The translations under genes and the position numbers were made by a program. A DNA stretch of 64,000 nucleotides from Dyella sp. 2HG41-7 (GTDB lineage Bacteria > Pseudomonadota > Gammaproteobacteria > Xanthomonadales > Rhodanobacteraceae): the NCBI RefSeq assembly GCF_021390675.1, contig NZ_JAJEJV010000004.1:3472001-3536000 (forward strand). Reading direction: 5' to 3'. Of the stretch, positions 10,054 through 19,096 are shown one piece after another; the first letter of the stretch is position 1, and each line of letters begins with the position of its first letter. The notes under the pieces were generated by a model. The model worked only from the letters and a program-made list of their open reading frames with translations. It searched no databases and had not been told where the DNA came from.

Positions 10054-10088
10054 AACCAACTCCCTGTGAATGCAATGGAATATCGCGC

Positions 10089-11321
10089 TTACGCCGACCG
10101 CGTCGCGACAATCGGTGGCACATCGGCCGCGCGCAAGGCCGGCCATAGCACCGATGCCTGACTGATCAGCCAAAGCAACGCAGCGCCTACGGGCAAATAC
10201 ATCGTCGGCAAGCGTGGCAATTCGTAATGCAGCATCAAATAAATATTGATGCCGTAGGCCAGCATCATGCCCAGACCAATACCCATCGTCGCCAGCAAAA
10301 AGTTTTCTGTCTGGAAGTAATGCAGGATATGGGCGCGCGTCGCGCCCAAAGCCCTGCGCACACCGATGCTGCGCCGACGTTGCGCTACCCAGAAGCTCAC
10401 CAGACCAATAATGCCGAGCGCATTCACCACCAGCAGCGCCACGCAGACCGACACCAGAATGCCCGCCATGGCGATGTCATCCTGAAAAAAATCGCGCCGA
10501 ATGTCATCGAGCGTGCGTTGACGTATGACAACGCGCTCGGGATCGGCACGCTTAAGAGCGGCCACGGCTGCTTTGAGAACTTCCGCGCGCTGCTGCGGAT
10601 GAGTGCGTATCACATAACTCTGGTCCTTCCCCACACCCATATGCAGAGGAAGCACCATGGAATATTGCGCTGTTTCGTCCTTATAGGGGTTGGCGCGCGC
10701 CAAACCCTGCACGACGCCGATCACGCGCGCGCCGAAACTTTGGGTCAGATAGATGGTTTTGCCCAGCGGATCTTGCCCCGGCCACAAACGGTCGGCGAGG
10801 GGCCGAGTGATGATCGCAATGGCGGGCAAAGATCTGGTATCGCCACTGCTCAATGCTTTGATGGCGGTGTCCGCGTCGATATATTCGGACGCTGTGAAAT
10901 CGCGCCCTTCCACCAGGCGACTACCCAACGCCTGAGTAATATTGTCGCCGAAGTAGCTGCCCGCCCTTAACGTGGGTTCGTGTTGATTGGCGTCGAGCCG
11001 AATATTGACGTTCGAAGACGATCCGGCGAACGGGACCTGATTGGTCTGGCCCACCGCTTGCACGCCGGGAATTTGCCGAAGGATGGCAAGGTCTTCCGCC
11101 GCGCGTACGTACCTATTGTCAGTATTCGCCACATCGGCCACTTGCACCTGCAGCACCTCGTGCTCGGCAACGCCGCTTTGCATATGCATATGGTGAAGAC
11201 GCAAGCCGATCAGAAAGATCGCGTTGCAGACAATGGCGCAGGTCAGCGCGATCTGCATGATCAACAACCATGCCGTGATCTTGTGCCTGCGCAGCGTCGA
11301 AAGAATCGGACGGATTTCCAT
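10089..11321 (-). CDS. MacB/FtsX-type ABC permease, B-type, copy 1
   Basis: The product is 410 aa. One N-terminal membrane helix (ITAWLLIMQIALTCAIVCNA) is followed by a periplasmic MacB_PCD-like domain (about 45-285) and three C-terminal helices of the FtsX domain. The conserved cytoplasmic loop is RRRSIGVRRALGATRAHILH. It has no ATPase domain and must rely on the operon's ATP-binding protein. It belongs to the B type (N-terminus MEIRPILSTLRRHK) and is paired with the A-type gene immediately upstream, 6 bp away. It most resembles B copy 2, for instance in the shared CAIVCNAIFLIG and GSSSN/DSSSN segments. Confidence 0.9.
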   Translation of the reverse strand: MEIRPILSTLRRHKITAWLLIMQIALTCAIVCNAIFLIGLRLHHMHMQSGVAEHEVLQVQVADVANTDNRYVRAAEDLAILRQIPGVQAVGQTNQVPFAGSSSNVNIRLDANQHEPTLRAGSYFGDNITQALGSRLVEGRDFTASEYIDADTAIKALSSGDTRSLPAIAIITRPLADRLWPGQDPLGKTIYLTQSFGARVIGVVQGLARANPYKDETAQYSMVLPLHMGVGKDQSYVIRTHPQQRAEVLKAAVAALKRADPERVVIRQRTLDDIRRDFFQDDIAMAGILVSVCVALLVVNALGIIGLVSFWVAQRRRSIGVRRALGATRAHILHYFQTENFLLATMGIGLGMMLAYGINIYLMLHYELPRLPTMYLPVGAALLWLISQASVLWPALRAADVPPIVATRSA

Positions 11322-11327
11322 GGCGCC

Positions 11328-12635
11328 TCACTGACTCTTCAACTGCAAGGCCGGCGCCACCTGGCACGCGCGCCACGCGGGCAACAGGCCCGCAATCACA
11401 CTGGCGCCGACCGCCAACGCGAGCGTGGTCGCCAGCATCGAAACATCCAAATGCGCAAGCGCGGCATAACTGGATGGACGATGTCGCACCAGCCACAAAC
11501 CGAACAAGGCAAGTCCAAGCCCCAATAGGCCGCCAAGGAGCCCCACTAAACCCGCCTCCACGATCAATTGCATAAAGACCGTGCGGCGGGATGCGCCCAG
11601 TGCGCGGCGCACGCTCAGCTCGCCGGCCCGCCGCAAGAATTTCGCCAACAGCAGACCGACGGTATTGACCAGGCAAACCATCAGAAAACCGAACGCGAGT
11701 CCGGTCTGCAAACGCACATCATCCGGAACCACTTGGTTGTAATCCAACCATTGCATGACATTACGCAAACGCACATTCGGCGCACGTTCGAATCGTCCCA
11801 AGGCGCGCTGCTGTTCGGAATAGTTCACCAGAAAGTTCCGATAGTCGGCCACCTTCTGCGGACTATCCAGTTCAATCCAGAACTGCAGCCACACGCACGT
11901 CTCCGACGGAAGCGTCGTGCCCACGCCACCGGTTCCATTACCCCAGCAATCATTCGAACCGTCGATGCTGAAGCCGGAATCGAAGGCAGTCAGCAGCGGC
12001 ACGAATGCCTGTTCGGCATAGTTGTAATCGCCGGTGTTGAGATCGTAGAAGTGAGGATTCGGAGACCAATCGTTGAGCACGCCAACGATGCGAAAATCTT
12101 TTTTCCCAATACGCAGCACGCGCCCCACGCTGTTTGCGCCAGCGAACAAACGGTCATTGAGTTTGCGGGCGATCACGACCACCCTCGCCTTGGCTTCGTC
12201 GTCGACACTGTTCCAACCGCCGCCAAACAAAAACGGCGTATCGAACATCGGAAAGAAATCGGCCGTGGTGTAACGCGCCTCGACGATAAACGGATCGAGG
12301 CCGGTCGATGACGGCATCACCGCCACCGCGCCACCCCTCATCAGTGCTTGCCGGTTGGCGCGTTTGGCGCGAAGAAGATTCAATCCGTCGATCAACGTTA
12401 CCTGAGTTGGCGGCTCCTTGCCGGAAAGGGTGCCGGTTGGATCGCGCGGATCGATTTGCGGGTAATACAACGAACCGCTGCGTCCGGGGAGCGGATCGCC
12501 CGACAGGACATGCAGCACCGTAAGCGTCGTCATGCTTGCGCCGATACCCACCGCGATCGCAAGCACCATCAGCATGGTGAGTACTTTGTTGTGCGTCAGG
12601 CTGCGCAAGCCCAAATCAAGGTAATAACGGAACAT
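11328..12635 (-). CDS. MacB/FtsX-type ABC permease, A-type, copy 1
   Basis: The product is 435 aa. The A-type N-terminus MFRYYLDLGLRSLTHNK leads to a membrane helix (VLTMLMVLAIAVGIGASMTT) and a periplasmic domain with SGDPLPGRSGSLYYPQIDP. Three C-terminal helices contain the conserved loop RRAGELSVRRALGASRRTVF. The periplasmic part has paired Cys residues (NDCWGN and SETCVW) that could form a disulfide. The start at 12635 follows AAGGGCA and matches the N-termini of the other three A-type copies; a longer reading to 12746 runs into the neighbouring gene. It is closest to A copy 2. Confidence 0.9.
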   Translation of the reverse strand: MFRYYLDLGLRSLTHNKVLTMLMVLAIAVGIGASMTTLTVLHVLSGDPLPGRSGSLYYPQIDPRDPTGTLSGKEPPTQVTLIDGLNLLRAKRANRQALMRGGAVAVMPSSTGLDPFIVEARYTTADFFPMFDTPFLFGGGWNSVDDEAKARVVVIARKLNDRLFAGANSVGRVLRIGKKDFRIVGVLNDWSPNPHFYDLNTGDYNYAEQAFVPLLTAFDSGFSIDGSNDCWGNGTGGVGTTLPSETCVWLQFWIELDSPQKVADYRNFLVNYSEQQRALGRFERAPNVRLRNVMQWLDYNQVVPDDVRLQTGLAFGFLMVCLVNTVGLLLAKFLRRAGELSVRRALGASRRTVFMQLIVEAGLVGLLGGLLGLGLALFGLWLVRHRPSSYAALAHLDVSMLATTLALAVGASVIAGLLPAWRACQVAPALQLKSQ

Positions 12636-12645
12636 GTGTTGCCCT

Positions 12646-13875
12646 TTACGCCGACCGTGTCGCGACGACCGGCGGCACCGCGGCCGCGCGCAACGCCGGC
12701 CCCAGCACGGCAGCCTGACCGATCGCCCACAGCAAGATCGCGCCAACTGGAAGATAGATGCCGGGCATGCGCGGCAACTCGTAGTGCACGATCAAAAACA
12801 GATTGATGCCATAAGCGAGCACCATTCCCAGCACGATGCCCATCGTGGTCAACAAAAAGTTTTCGGTCTGGAAATAATTGAGGATATTGCCGCGGGTCGC
12901 TCCCAATGCACGGCGCACGCCGATACTGCGATTGCGTTGCGCCACCCAGAAGCTTGCCAAACCCACAATCCCGAGCGCGGTGATGATCAACAATCCAAGG
13001 CTCACGCCGAGCAGAATGCCGGCCATCGAACGGTCGTTGCGGAAATAGCCGTACCGCAACTCGTCGTACGTACCCTTTTTGAGAACGATGCGGTTGGGAC
13101 CCAAATCCTTCAGCTTGGCCAGCGCGCTCTTCAGCACCTGCTCGCGGTCCTGCGGCGCGCAACGGATCACATATAGCGTGCCCGACGACATGCCGATACG
13201 GATCGGATCGATCATGCTGTATTGCATGCCTTCTTCAAAATTGCCGCCGCGCGCCAGTTGCTTGACGACGCCCACCACCGTCTCGGAAATATTCTGCGCG
13301 ACATAAACCTGCTTGCCGAGCGGATTCTGTCCAGGCCAAAGGCGCTCCGCCATTACCTGCGTGACGAGCGTGGAACCGGGCAAAGCGTGGTTATCGCCCC
13401 TGCGTAACATGGCGTACACATCATCCAGATCGCGATACTCGTCCGGACGAAAATCGCGACCCGCGACCAGTTGCACGCCGAGCGTACGCACCACGTCCTC
13501 GCCAAGATACTCGCCCGCGTTGATCACGTTGTTCCGTTGCATCGGATCGGTTTTGATGCCCGTATTGGACGAGGAATCGGCGAAGGGGATTTGATTGGTG
13601 GACATCGCCGATATCACGCCAGGGATTTCTTTCAGCGCGGCAATGTCGGCTGCGGTGCGCGCCATCGCGTCGGGGCGATGGCCGATATTGGCGAGCTGCA
13701 CGTAAACCAGTTCGTGCTCGGCCATGCCAGTGGAAACGTTCATGCGCTCCAGACGCTGACCGATCAAAAAGATCGCGTTGCACACGATGGCGCAGGTTAG
13801 CGCAATCTGCGCAATCAACAGGCAGGCGGTGAATTTGTGCCGGCGTAATGTTGAAAGAATCGGCTTGATGTCCAT
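12646..13875 (-). CDS. MacB/FtsX-type ABC permease, B-type, copy 2
   Basis: The product is 409 aa, with the B-type layout: MDIKPILSTLRRHK, one helix (CLLIAQIALTCAIVCNAIF), a periplasmic domain of about 230 residues, then three helices around RNRSIGVRRALGATRGNILN and YFQTENFLLTTMGI. It begins 1 bp after the stop codon of A copy 2, which suggests coupled translation and a working A-B heterodimer. N-terminal and C-terminal segments are nearly the same as in B copy 1, whereas the periplasmic domains differ more. Confidence 0.9.
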   Translation of the reverse strand: MDIKPILSTLRRHKFTACLLIAQIALTCAIVCNAIFLIGQRLERMNVSTGMAEHELVYVQLANIGHRPDAMARTAADIAALKEIPGVISAMSTNQIPFADSSSNTGIKTDPMQRNNVINAGEYLGEDVVRTLGVQLVAGRDFRPDEYRDLDDVYAMLRRGDNHALPGSTLVTQVMAERLWPGQNPLGKQVYVAQNISETVVGVVKQLARGGNFEEGMQYSMIDPIRIGMSSGTLYVIRCAPQDREQVLKSALAKLKDLGPNRIVLKKGTYDELRYGYFRNDRSMAGILLGVSLGLLIITALGIVGLASFWVAQRNRSIGVRRALGATRGNILNYFQTENFLLTTMGIVLGMVLAYGINLFLIVHYELPRMPGIYLPVGAILLWAIGQAAVLGPALRAAAVPPVVATRSA

Positions 13876-13876
13876 G

Positions 13877-15181
13877 TCAGTTCGCCTTCAGCTGCAGAGC
13901 GGGTGTGATGCGGCAGGCGCGCCATGCGGGCAGCAGTCCTGCCAACAAACTTGCTAACACTGCCAGCGTCAGCGTGGCGAGCAACATCGGGATATCCATA
14001 TGCGCCAACGCGGCGTAATCCGCCGGTTGATGCCGGACCAACCAAAGGCCGATCAAGGCCAATAGCAAGCCACCTACTCCACCCGCCAAACCGATAACGC
14101 CCGACTCGACCAGCAATTGCGCAAACAGCGCGCTCTGCGATGCACCCAGCGCACGACGCACGCCCAGTTCGCCGGCGCGACGCATGAACTTGGCCAGCAT
14201 CAAACCCACCGTGTTCACCAGGCACACCACCAGAAAACCCAGCGCCAGCCATACCTGCAACTTCGCGTCGCTCGGCACCACGCGTTGGTAATCCAGCCAC
14301 TGCATCACGTTGCGAAGGCGAACGTTAGGCGGTCGAAGAAACCGTCCGGCGGTGTGCTGATCTTCCGAATAATGCGTGAGAAACGCTTTGTACGCCGCAA
14401 CATCCGCAGGGCTATCGAGTTGCACCCAGAACTGCAACCACACGCAACTCAAGTGTTCCAGGTTGTTCGGGTCGCTGCCCGTACCGCCCCAACAATTCGT
14501 AGTGCCGTCGTGTTCCAGCTTCAAATCTCGCGATGTCGACAGCGGGATATAGACATCCTCGTCGCTGTCGTAGCTACCCATGTAGAGTTCGTAAAAATGC
14601 GGATTGGGATGCCAATCACCCAATACGCCCACGATGTGAAAACTCGCATCCTGCAGCCGCAGTTCCTTGCCGACGCTGTTCGCGCCGTTGAACAGCTTGT
14701 CGTTCAACGACGATGAGATGACTGCAATTCTTGCTTTCGCATCATCCTCTCCCGCACCCCAGCCTTGGCCAAACTTGAACGGCACGCTGAACATCGGAAA
14801 GAAGTCGGCCGTGGTGTAGAGCGACGCCGCCTGGAACGGATCGACGCTCGATTGCGTCGGCTGCAACGGCACCATCCCTTCCGTCATCAACGCTTGATGC
14901 GTCGCGCGCTTGGCCTTCAGCAAGTACATGCCGTCGGTCCAGGTGAGCTGATCCGGCGGCTCTACGTTGGGCCCGAAGTCGTCCATATCCTGCGGATCGA
15001 TTTGCGGGTAATACAGCGACCCGCTGCGACCCGGCAGCGGATCGCCGGAGAGCACATGCAGCACCGTCAACGTGGTCATGCTCGCGCCGATGCCCATCGC
15101 GATGGCAAGCACCATCAGCGCCGTAAGCACGCGGTTTCGCTGCAGGCTACGCAAAGCAAGACTGAAGTAGTAACTCAGCAC
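13877..15181 (-). CDS. MacB/FtsX-type ABC permease, A-type, copy 2
   Basis: The product is 434 aa. It starts with MLSYYFSLALRSLQRN and a helix (VLTALMVLAIAMGIGASMTT). The periplasmic domain shares SGDPLPGRSGSLYYPQIDP with copy 1, and the C-terminal FtsX domain has RRAGELGVRRALGASQSALF. Periplasmic Cys pairs (TNCWGG, LSCVW) are kept in the same places as in copy 1. The strong match to copy 1 shows that these two arose by a recent duplication relative to copies 3 and 4. Confidence 0.9.
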   Translation of the reverse strand: MLSYYFSLALRSLQRNRVLTALMVLAIAMGIGASMTTLTVLHVLSGDPLPGRSGSLYYPQIDPQDMDDFGPNVEPPDQLTWTDGMYLLKAKRATHQALMTEGMVPLQPTQSSVDPFQAASLYTTADFFPMFSVPFKFGQGWGAGEDDAKARIAVISSSLNDKLFNGANSVGKELRLQDASFHIVGVLGDWHPNPHFYELYMGSYDSDEDVYIPLSTSRDLKLEHDGTTNCWGGTGSDPNNLEHLSCVWLQFWVQLDSPADVAAYKAFLTHYSEDQHTAGRFLRPPNVRLRNVMQWLDYQRVVPSDAKLQVWLALGFLVVCLVNTVGLMLAKFMRRAGELGVRRALGASQSALFAQLLVESGVIGLAGGVGGLLLALIGLWLVRHQPADYAALAHMDIPMLLATLTLAVLASLLAGLLPAWRACRITPALQLKAN

Positions 15182-15206
15182 GGCATTCCCCTTGCACCTT
15201 GTTGGC

Positions 15207-16460
15207 TTACACCGACCGCGTCGCCACCACCGGCGGTACGTTGGATGCGCGTCGCGCAGGCACGAACACGGCGAGCTGCCCCAACAGCATCACGACCGCA
15301 AGTCCCACCAACACGTAATACACCGGCATGCTTGCCATCTCGAACTTGCTCATCAGCACACGATTCAATGCAATGGCGAGCCCGATACCGACGACCGCGC
15401 CTACACCGGCAATCATCAGATTTTCCATTTGGAAGTAATGCAAGATATCGACCTTGCGTGCGCCCAGTGCGCGACGCACACCAATCTGGCGATGGCGTTG
15501 TCCCACCCAAAAACTGGTCAGCCCGACAATACCTGCCGCAGTAACCGCCAGTAGAATCAGGCAGACCACGCCCATCAACACCGCCATGCCAACGTCGGCG
15601 CGATACGCTTCGGTGCGAATGTCCTTGAACGATTTGACGCTGTCGTCATCCAGCACGCGCATCGGATTGATCGAATAGAGCTTCGCCGGAATGGCGCGCA
15701 TCACGTCATTGAGCCGGCCCGGCTTGGTACGCACGGCATAACGCGAGAAATTGGAATTGAGACGAACCGGTTCGATGGTCGAATTCCATACGAAGGAGCT
15801 CGCCCAGCTGCTTACGGAAGGTACTTGCAGACGCTCGACTTCGCCGACGATCGTGCTCGGCGTGTTGGAGCCATCCATATAAACCACCTTACCGATCGCG
15901 GTACCCGTCGGGAACAATTTGTCGGCGAGCGCTTTGGAAACGATTACCAGATTCGCTTCACTGGGATCGCGAAAGCCTTTGTTGACGACATCGGCGGAGG
16001 TAAAATTCCGCCCGGCGACCAAATGCAGACCCAAAGTCGCCAGCAAACGTTCGTCACCGAAGTAGTACGTCGTTCGCGCATTGCCCGCGCGAAGTTCCGT
16101 GCCGGGCTTTAGCGACATCGCACCGTTCCAGCTCGACGGAAACAGCGGCAGCGTATTGACCGGCGTAACGGATTCGACGTCCGGCATTGCGCGCAGGGCG
16201 CTTAGATCTTCCTGCAACATCGCATCGAGCTTCTGGATGCTGGCCGCATCGTCGCCGCTCGGCGCGCCGACCCACTGCTGCGTGACCATGAAGAGGTTGT
16301 CCTCTTCCAGGCCGGTGGGGCGCTTCACGTTCTCGATGCGCGCGTAGATGATGAAGATCGCATTACAGACGATGGCCAGCGTCAATGCGATCTGCAAAGC
16401 GATCAGCACGACGCCCGCTTTGTGCTTGCGCAATGCCGCGATCATGGGATGCAAAGTCAT
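15207..16460 (-). CDS. MacB/FtsX-type ABC permease, B-type, copy 3
   Basis: The product is 417 aa. N-terminus MTLHPMIAALRKHKAGVVL, helix IALQIALTLAIVCNAIFII, periplasmic domain of about 235 residues, and a three-helix C-terminus with RHRQIGVRRALGARKVDILH. It shares with B copy 4 the stretch VLIALQIALTLAIVCNA, which copies 1 and 2 lack. I chose the ATG at 16460 because it aligns with the other B-type starts; the upstream reading to 16898 overlaps the whole end of A copy 3. Confidence 0.9.
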   Translation of the reverse strand: MTLHPMIAALRKHKAGVVLIALQIALTLAIVCNAIFIIYARIENVKRPTGLEEDNLFMVTQQWVGAPSGDDAASIQKLDAMLQEDLSALRAMPDVESVTPVNTLPLFPSSWNGAMSLKPGTELRAGNARTTYYFGDERLLATLGLHLVAGRNFTSADVVNKGFRDPSEANLVIVSKALADKLFPTGTAIGKVVYMDGSNTPSTIVGEVERLQVPSVSSWASSFVWNSTIEPVRLNSNFSRYAVRTKPGRLNDVMRAIPAKLYSINPMRVLDDDSVKSFKDIRTEAYRADVGMAVLMGVVCLILLAVTAAGIVGLTSFWVGQRHRQIGVRRALGARKVDILHYFQMENLMIAGVGAVVGIGLAIALNRVLMSKFEMASMPVYYVLVGLAVVMLLGQLAVFVPARRASNVPPVVATRSV

Positions 16461-16471
16461 GGCAGCGCTCC

Positions 16472-17797
16472 TTAGTTCGATTTCAGTTGCAGCGCGGGTT
16501 GCACGCGCGATGCACGGAAGGTGGGATACAGCCCGGCCAGCATGGTGGAGATCACCGCCACCAGCAGCGTAAGCGCCAACAAGCTGAAGTCGACATGGGC
16601 CAAGGTGGCGATTTCCTTGGGCAGCACCCAACCCACGCCGACGACGCCAACCCACGTCAACAACAAACCGAGCACGCCACCCGTCAAACCGACGGTGGCC
16701 GCCTCGATCAGGAACTGCGAGTAGATCGCCAAACGCGGCGCCCCCAACGCGCGGCGCACGCCGATTTCGGAGCTGCGGCGCAGGAACTTTGCCAGCAACA
16801 AACCGGCCGTGTTCACCAGGCAAACGATCAACAAACCTAGCGCCACCACCAACGACACCTTGGTATCGCTGGGCGCGACGTGCTCGCTCTCCAACCACGC
16901 GGGCAGATCGCGCAGACGGTTGTTCACGGGCCAGTTGAATCGACCGGCGGATTTTTGATCTTGGAAATAGCCATCCAAATAATCCTTATAGGAGGCTGCT
17001 GCCGCTTTGTCGTCCAGCTCCGCCATATAGGATATCCATACACACGACGATTGCTGCAGACCGACAAAGCCCGAACCTTTCGGAATTTCCGAACAGTTGG
17101 TATTGCCGTCGTTGGGCATGCCGACATCAATGGCGCGTGTAAAGGGCAGGAACACATCTTCTTGTTGGGTGGTGAATCCGCCCGTATTGACCACGTCGTA
17201 GAACACCGGCTTGGGATTCCAGTTGTCCAGCACGCCGATCACGCGGTAATCCTTGCCGTCCATGTTCAGCGTTTTGCCGACGCTATTGGCGCCAGCAAAC
17301 AGCTTCTGATTGAGCTTGCCACTGATCACCACTACTGCCGCGTGTTGCGCGTCGCTGTCCGCATTCCAGCCGCTGCCGTATTTGAAGGGCACGTCGAGCA
17401 TCGGGAAAAACTCGCCGTACACCGCATGACCGCCGACGTTGATCGGATGCATCGTCGGATCGGGCGGCACCACCGACGGCGACACACGATACATCGCCGA
17501 TTGGTTGCGCGCGCGATGCTGTTTCATCAGCGCGACGGCATCGGTGTAATCCATCGCATCCGGCGGCTCGTTGTTGTTGGTTTGATCCAGACGCCCTTTC
17601 GGCCCCCACATATCGATCTGGGGGACAAACAGCCGCGCGGATTTCCACGGAATCGGATCGCCCGACACCGCGCGGAACACCGAGTAGCTGGTCATGGACG
17701 CTGCCACGCCGAAGCCGACGATCAGGATCATCAGCAGGGTGAGCCCAGGGCTTCGTTTCAGACTTCGTATCGCCAGATCAAGGTAATAGCCCAGCAT
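16472..17797 (-). CDS. MacB/FtsX-type ABC permease, A-type, copy 3
   Basis: The product is 441 aa. It begins MLGYYLDLAIRSLKRSPG, followed by a helix (LTLLMILIVGFGVAASMTSY). The periplasmic domain has SVFRAVSGDPIPWKSARLFV, which groups it with copy 4 (SGNPIPEKSSQLFV) and away from copies 1 and 2 (SGDPLPGRSGSLYY). The FtsX loop is RRSSEIGVRRALGAPRLAIY. Periplasmic Cys residues occur at TNCSEI and QQSSCVW. It is paired with B copy 3, 11 bp downstream. Confidence 0.9.
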   Translation of the reverse strand: MLGYYLDLAIRSLKRSPGLTLLMILIVGFGVAASMTSYSVFRAVSGDPIPWKSARLFVPQIDMWGPKGRLDQTNNNEPPDAMDYTDAVALMKQHRARNQSAMYRVSPSVVPPDPTMHPINVGGHAVYGEFFPMLDVPFKYGSGWNADSDAQHAAVVVISGKLNQKLFAGANSVGKTLNMDGKDYRVIGVLDNWNPKPVFYDVVNTGGFTTQQEDVFLPFTRAIDVGMPNDGNTNCSEIPKGSGFVGLQQSSCVWISYMAELDDKAAAASYKDYLDGYFQDQKSAGRFNWPVNNRLRDLPAWLESEHVAPSDTKVSLVVALGLLIVCLVNTAGLLLAKFLRRSSEIGVRRALGAPRLAIYSQFLIEAATVGLTGGVLGLLLTWVGVVGVGWVLPKEIATLAHVDFSLLALTLLVAVISTMLAGLYPTFRASRVQPALQLKSN

Positions 17798-17845
17798 GTA
17801 CGCTTCTCCAAGATGTTTTCGTTCGTATCGAAAAACAGACGATCG

Positions 17846-19081
17846 TTAGGCCGGACGCGTTGCTTCGACCGGCGGTACACGCGACGCACGCAGGGCCGGC
17901 GCGAACACCGCACCCTGTCCAAGCAAAAGCAAAAGCGCGATGCCGCTCAGCACGTAAGTCAGCGGCAACAATTTCAATGCATCAAAATGCGTGACCAGCC
18001 ACAGATTGAGCCCGAACGTCAGCAGCACGCCGATGGCGATGCCGCCCAGGCTGATCAACAGGTTTTCCGTCATGAAGTAGTGCAGAATGTCGCGATGAGT
18101 CGCGCCCAACGCACGCCGCACGCCGATTTGCCGGCGACGTTGGCCCACCCAAAAACTGGTAAGGCCGACGATGCCCGCTGCTGTAATGGCGAGTAGCACT
18201 CCGCAAATGACGCTCATCAAAATCGCCATGCCGCGATCGCTTTCAAAGGCGCGACGACGAATTTCCGCGTAGCTGAGCAAGCCATCCTTGGGATCGATCA
18301 TGCGCATGCGATTTTCTTTGTAGAGCGCCTTAGGCGCGGCGCGCATCGCTTCGGCGAGCTGACCGGGTTTGGCGCGCACGACGTAGTAAAGCCCGAATGG
18401 CTCAGCCGGCCGGACCGGCACCACCATCGATTCGCCCGCATAAGGCTCGCTCCACGTTCCCACATCGCCGCGCTGCAATACGTCGACGATGCCGATCACG
18501 GTGATCGGATTAGGAGTCATGGCGTAGAAATGTTGACCGAGCGCATCGCCGTGCGGGAACAATTTGTCGGCCATCGCCTTGCTGATGATGGCGACGGACG
18601 GAACCACGGATTGCCTCAAACCCTGGTCGCGCACTTCTTCGGGCCTGAAGTCGCGTCCAGCGATCAGCTTCAGACCGAGCGTACGCACGAAATTGGCATC
18701 GCCCATGTAAAACGCCGCATCGCTCGTCGGAGCGCGCTGCTCTGGCGTCATGGTGATGAAGTTGTCGTTGCTGTTACCCCTGATCGGATAGTTGTTGGCG
18801 GTCGTAACATCCTGTACGCCAGGCACCTGCCGCAACGTAACAAGGTCTTGCTGAATTCGTTCCGCCGCTTCCTGCGTGGAGTACTGCTCGCCCCACTGGT
18901 TCCCGATCACAAACAAATTGGGTTCGTCGACGCCGCTGAGTTCGTTGATGTGCACCAGGCGCTGATGGATGATGAACAGCGCATTGCAAACGATGGCCAG
19001 CGTCAAGGCGATTTGCAAAGCGATCAAAACCGTGCCCGCCTTATGGCGGCGCAGTGCGGCGAGAATGGGCTGAATTTGCAT
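17846..19081 (-). CDS. MacB/FtsX-type ABC permease, B-type, copy 4
   Basis: The product is 411 aa. It starts MQIQPILAALRRHKAGTVL, with helix IALQIALTLAIVCNALFII, a periplasmic domain (about 45-285) and a C-terminal three-helix FtsX domain with RRRQIGVRRALGATHRDILH. It follows A copy 4 by 15 bp. It is the B-type gene closest to the ATPase gene and may reflect the original module. Confidence 0.9.
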   Translation of the reverse strand: MQIQPILAALRRHKAGTVLIALQIALTLAIVCNALFIIHQRLVHINELSGVDEPNLFVIGNQWGEQYSTQEAAERIQQDLVTLRQVPGVQDVTTANNYPIRGNSNDNFITMTPEQRAPTSDAAFYMGDANFVRTLGLKLIAGRDFRPEEVRDQGLRQSVVPSVAIISKAMADKLFPHGDALGQHFYAMTPNPITVIGIVDVLQRGDVGTWSEPYAGESMVVPVRPAEPFGLYYVVRAKPGQLAEAMRAAPKALYKENRMRMIDPKDGLLSYAEIRRRAFESDRGMAILMSVICGVLLAITAAGIVGLTSFWVGQRRRQIGVRRALGATHRDILHYFMTENLLISLGGIAIGVLLTFGLNLWLVTHFDALKLLPLTYVLSGIALLLLLGQGAVFAPALRASRVPPVEATRPA

Positions 19082-19096
19082 AGATGCTCCCTCGCC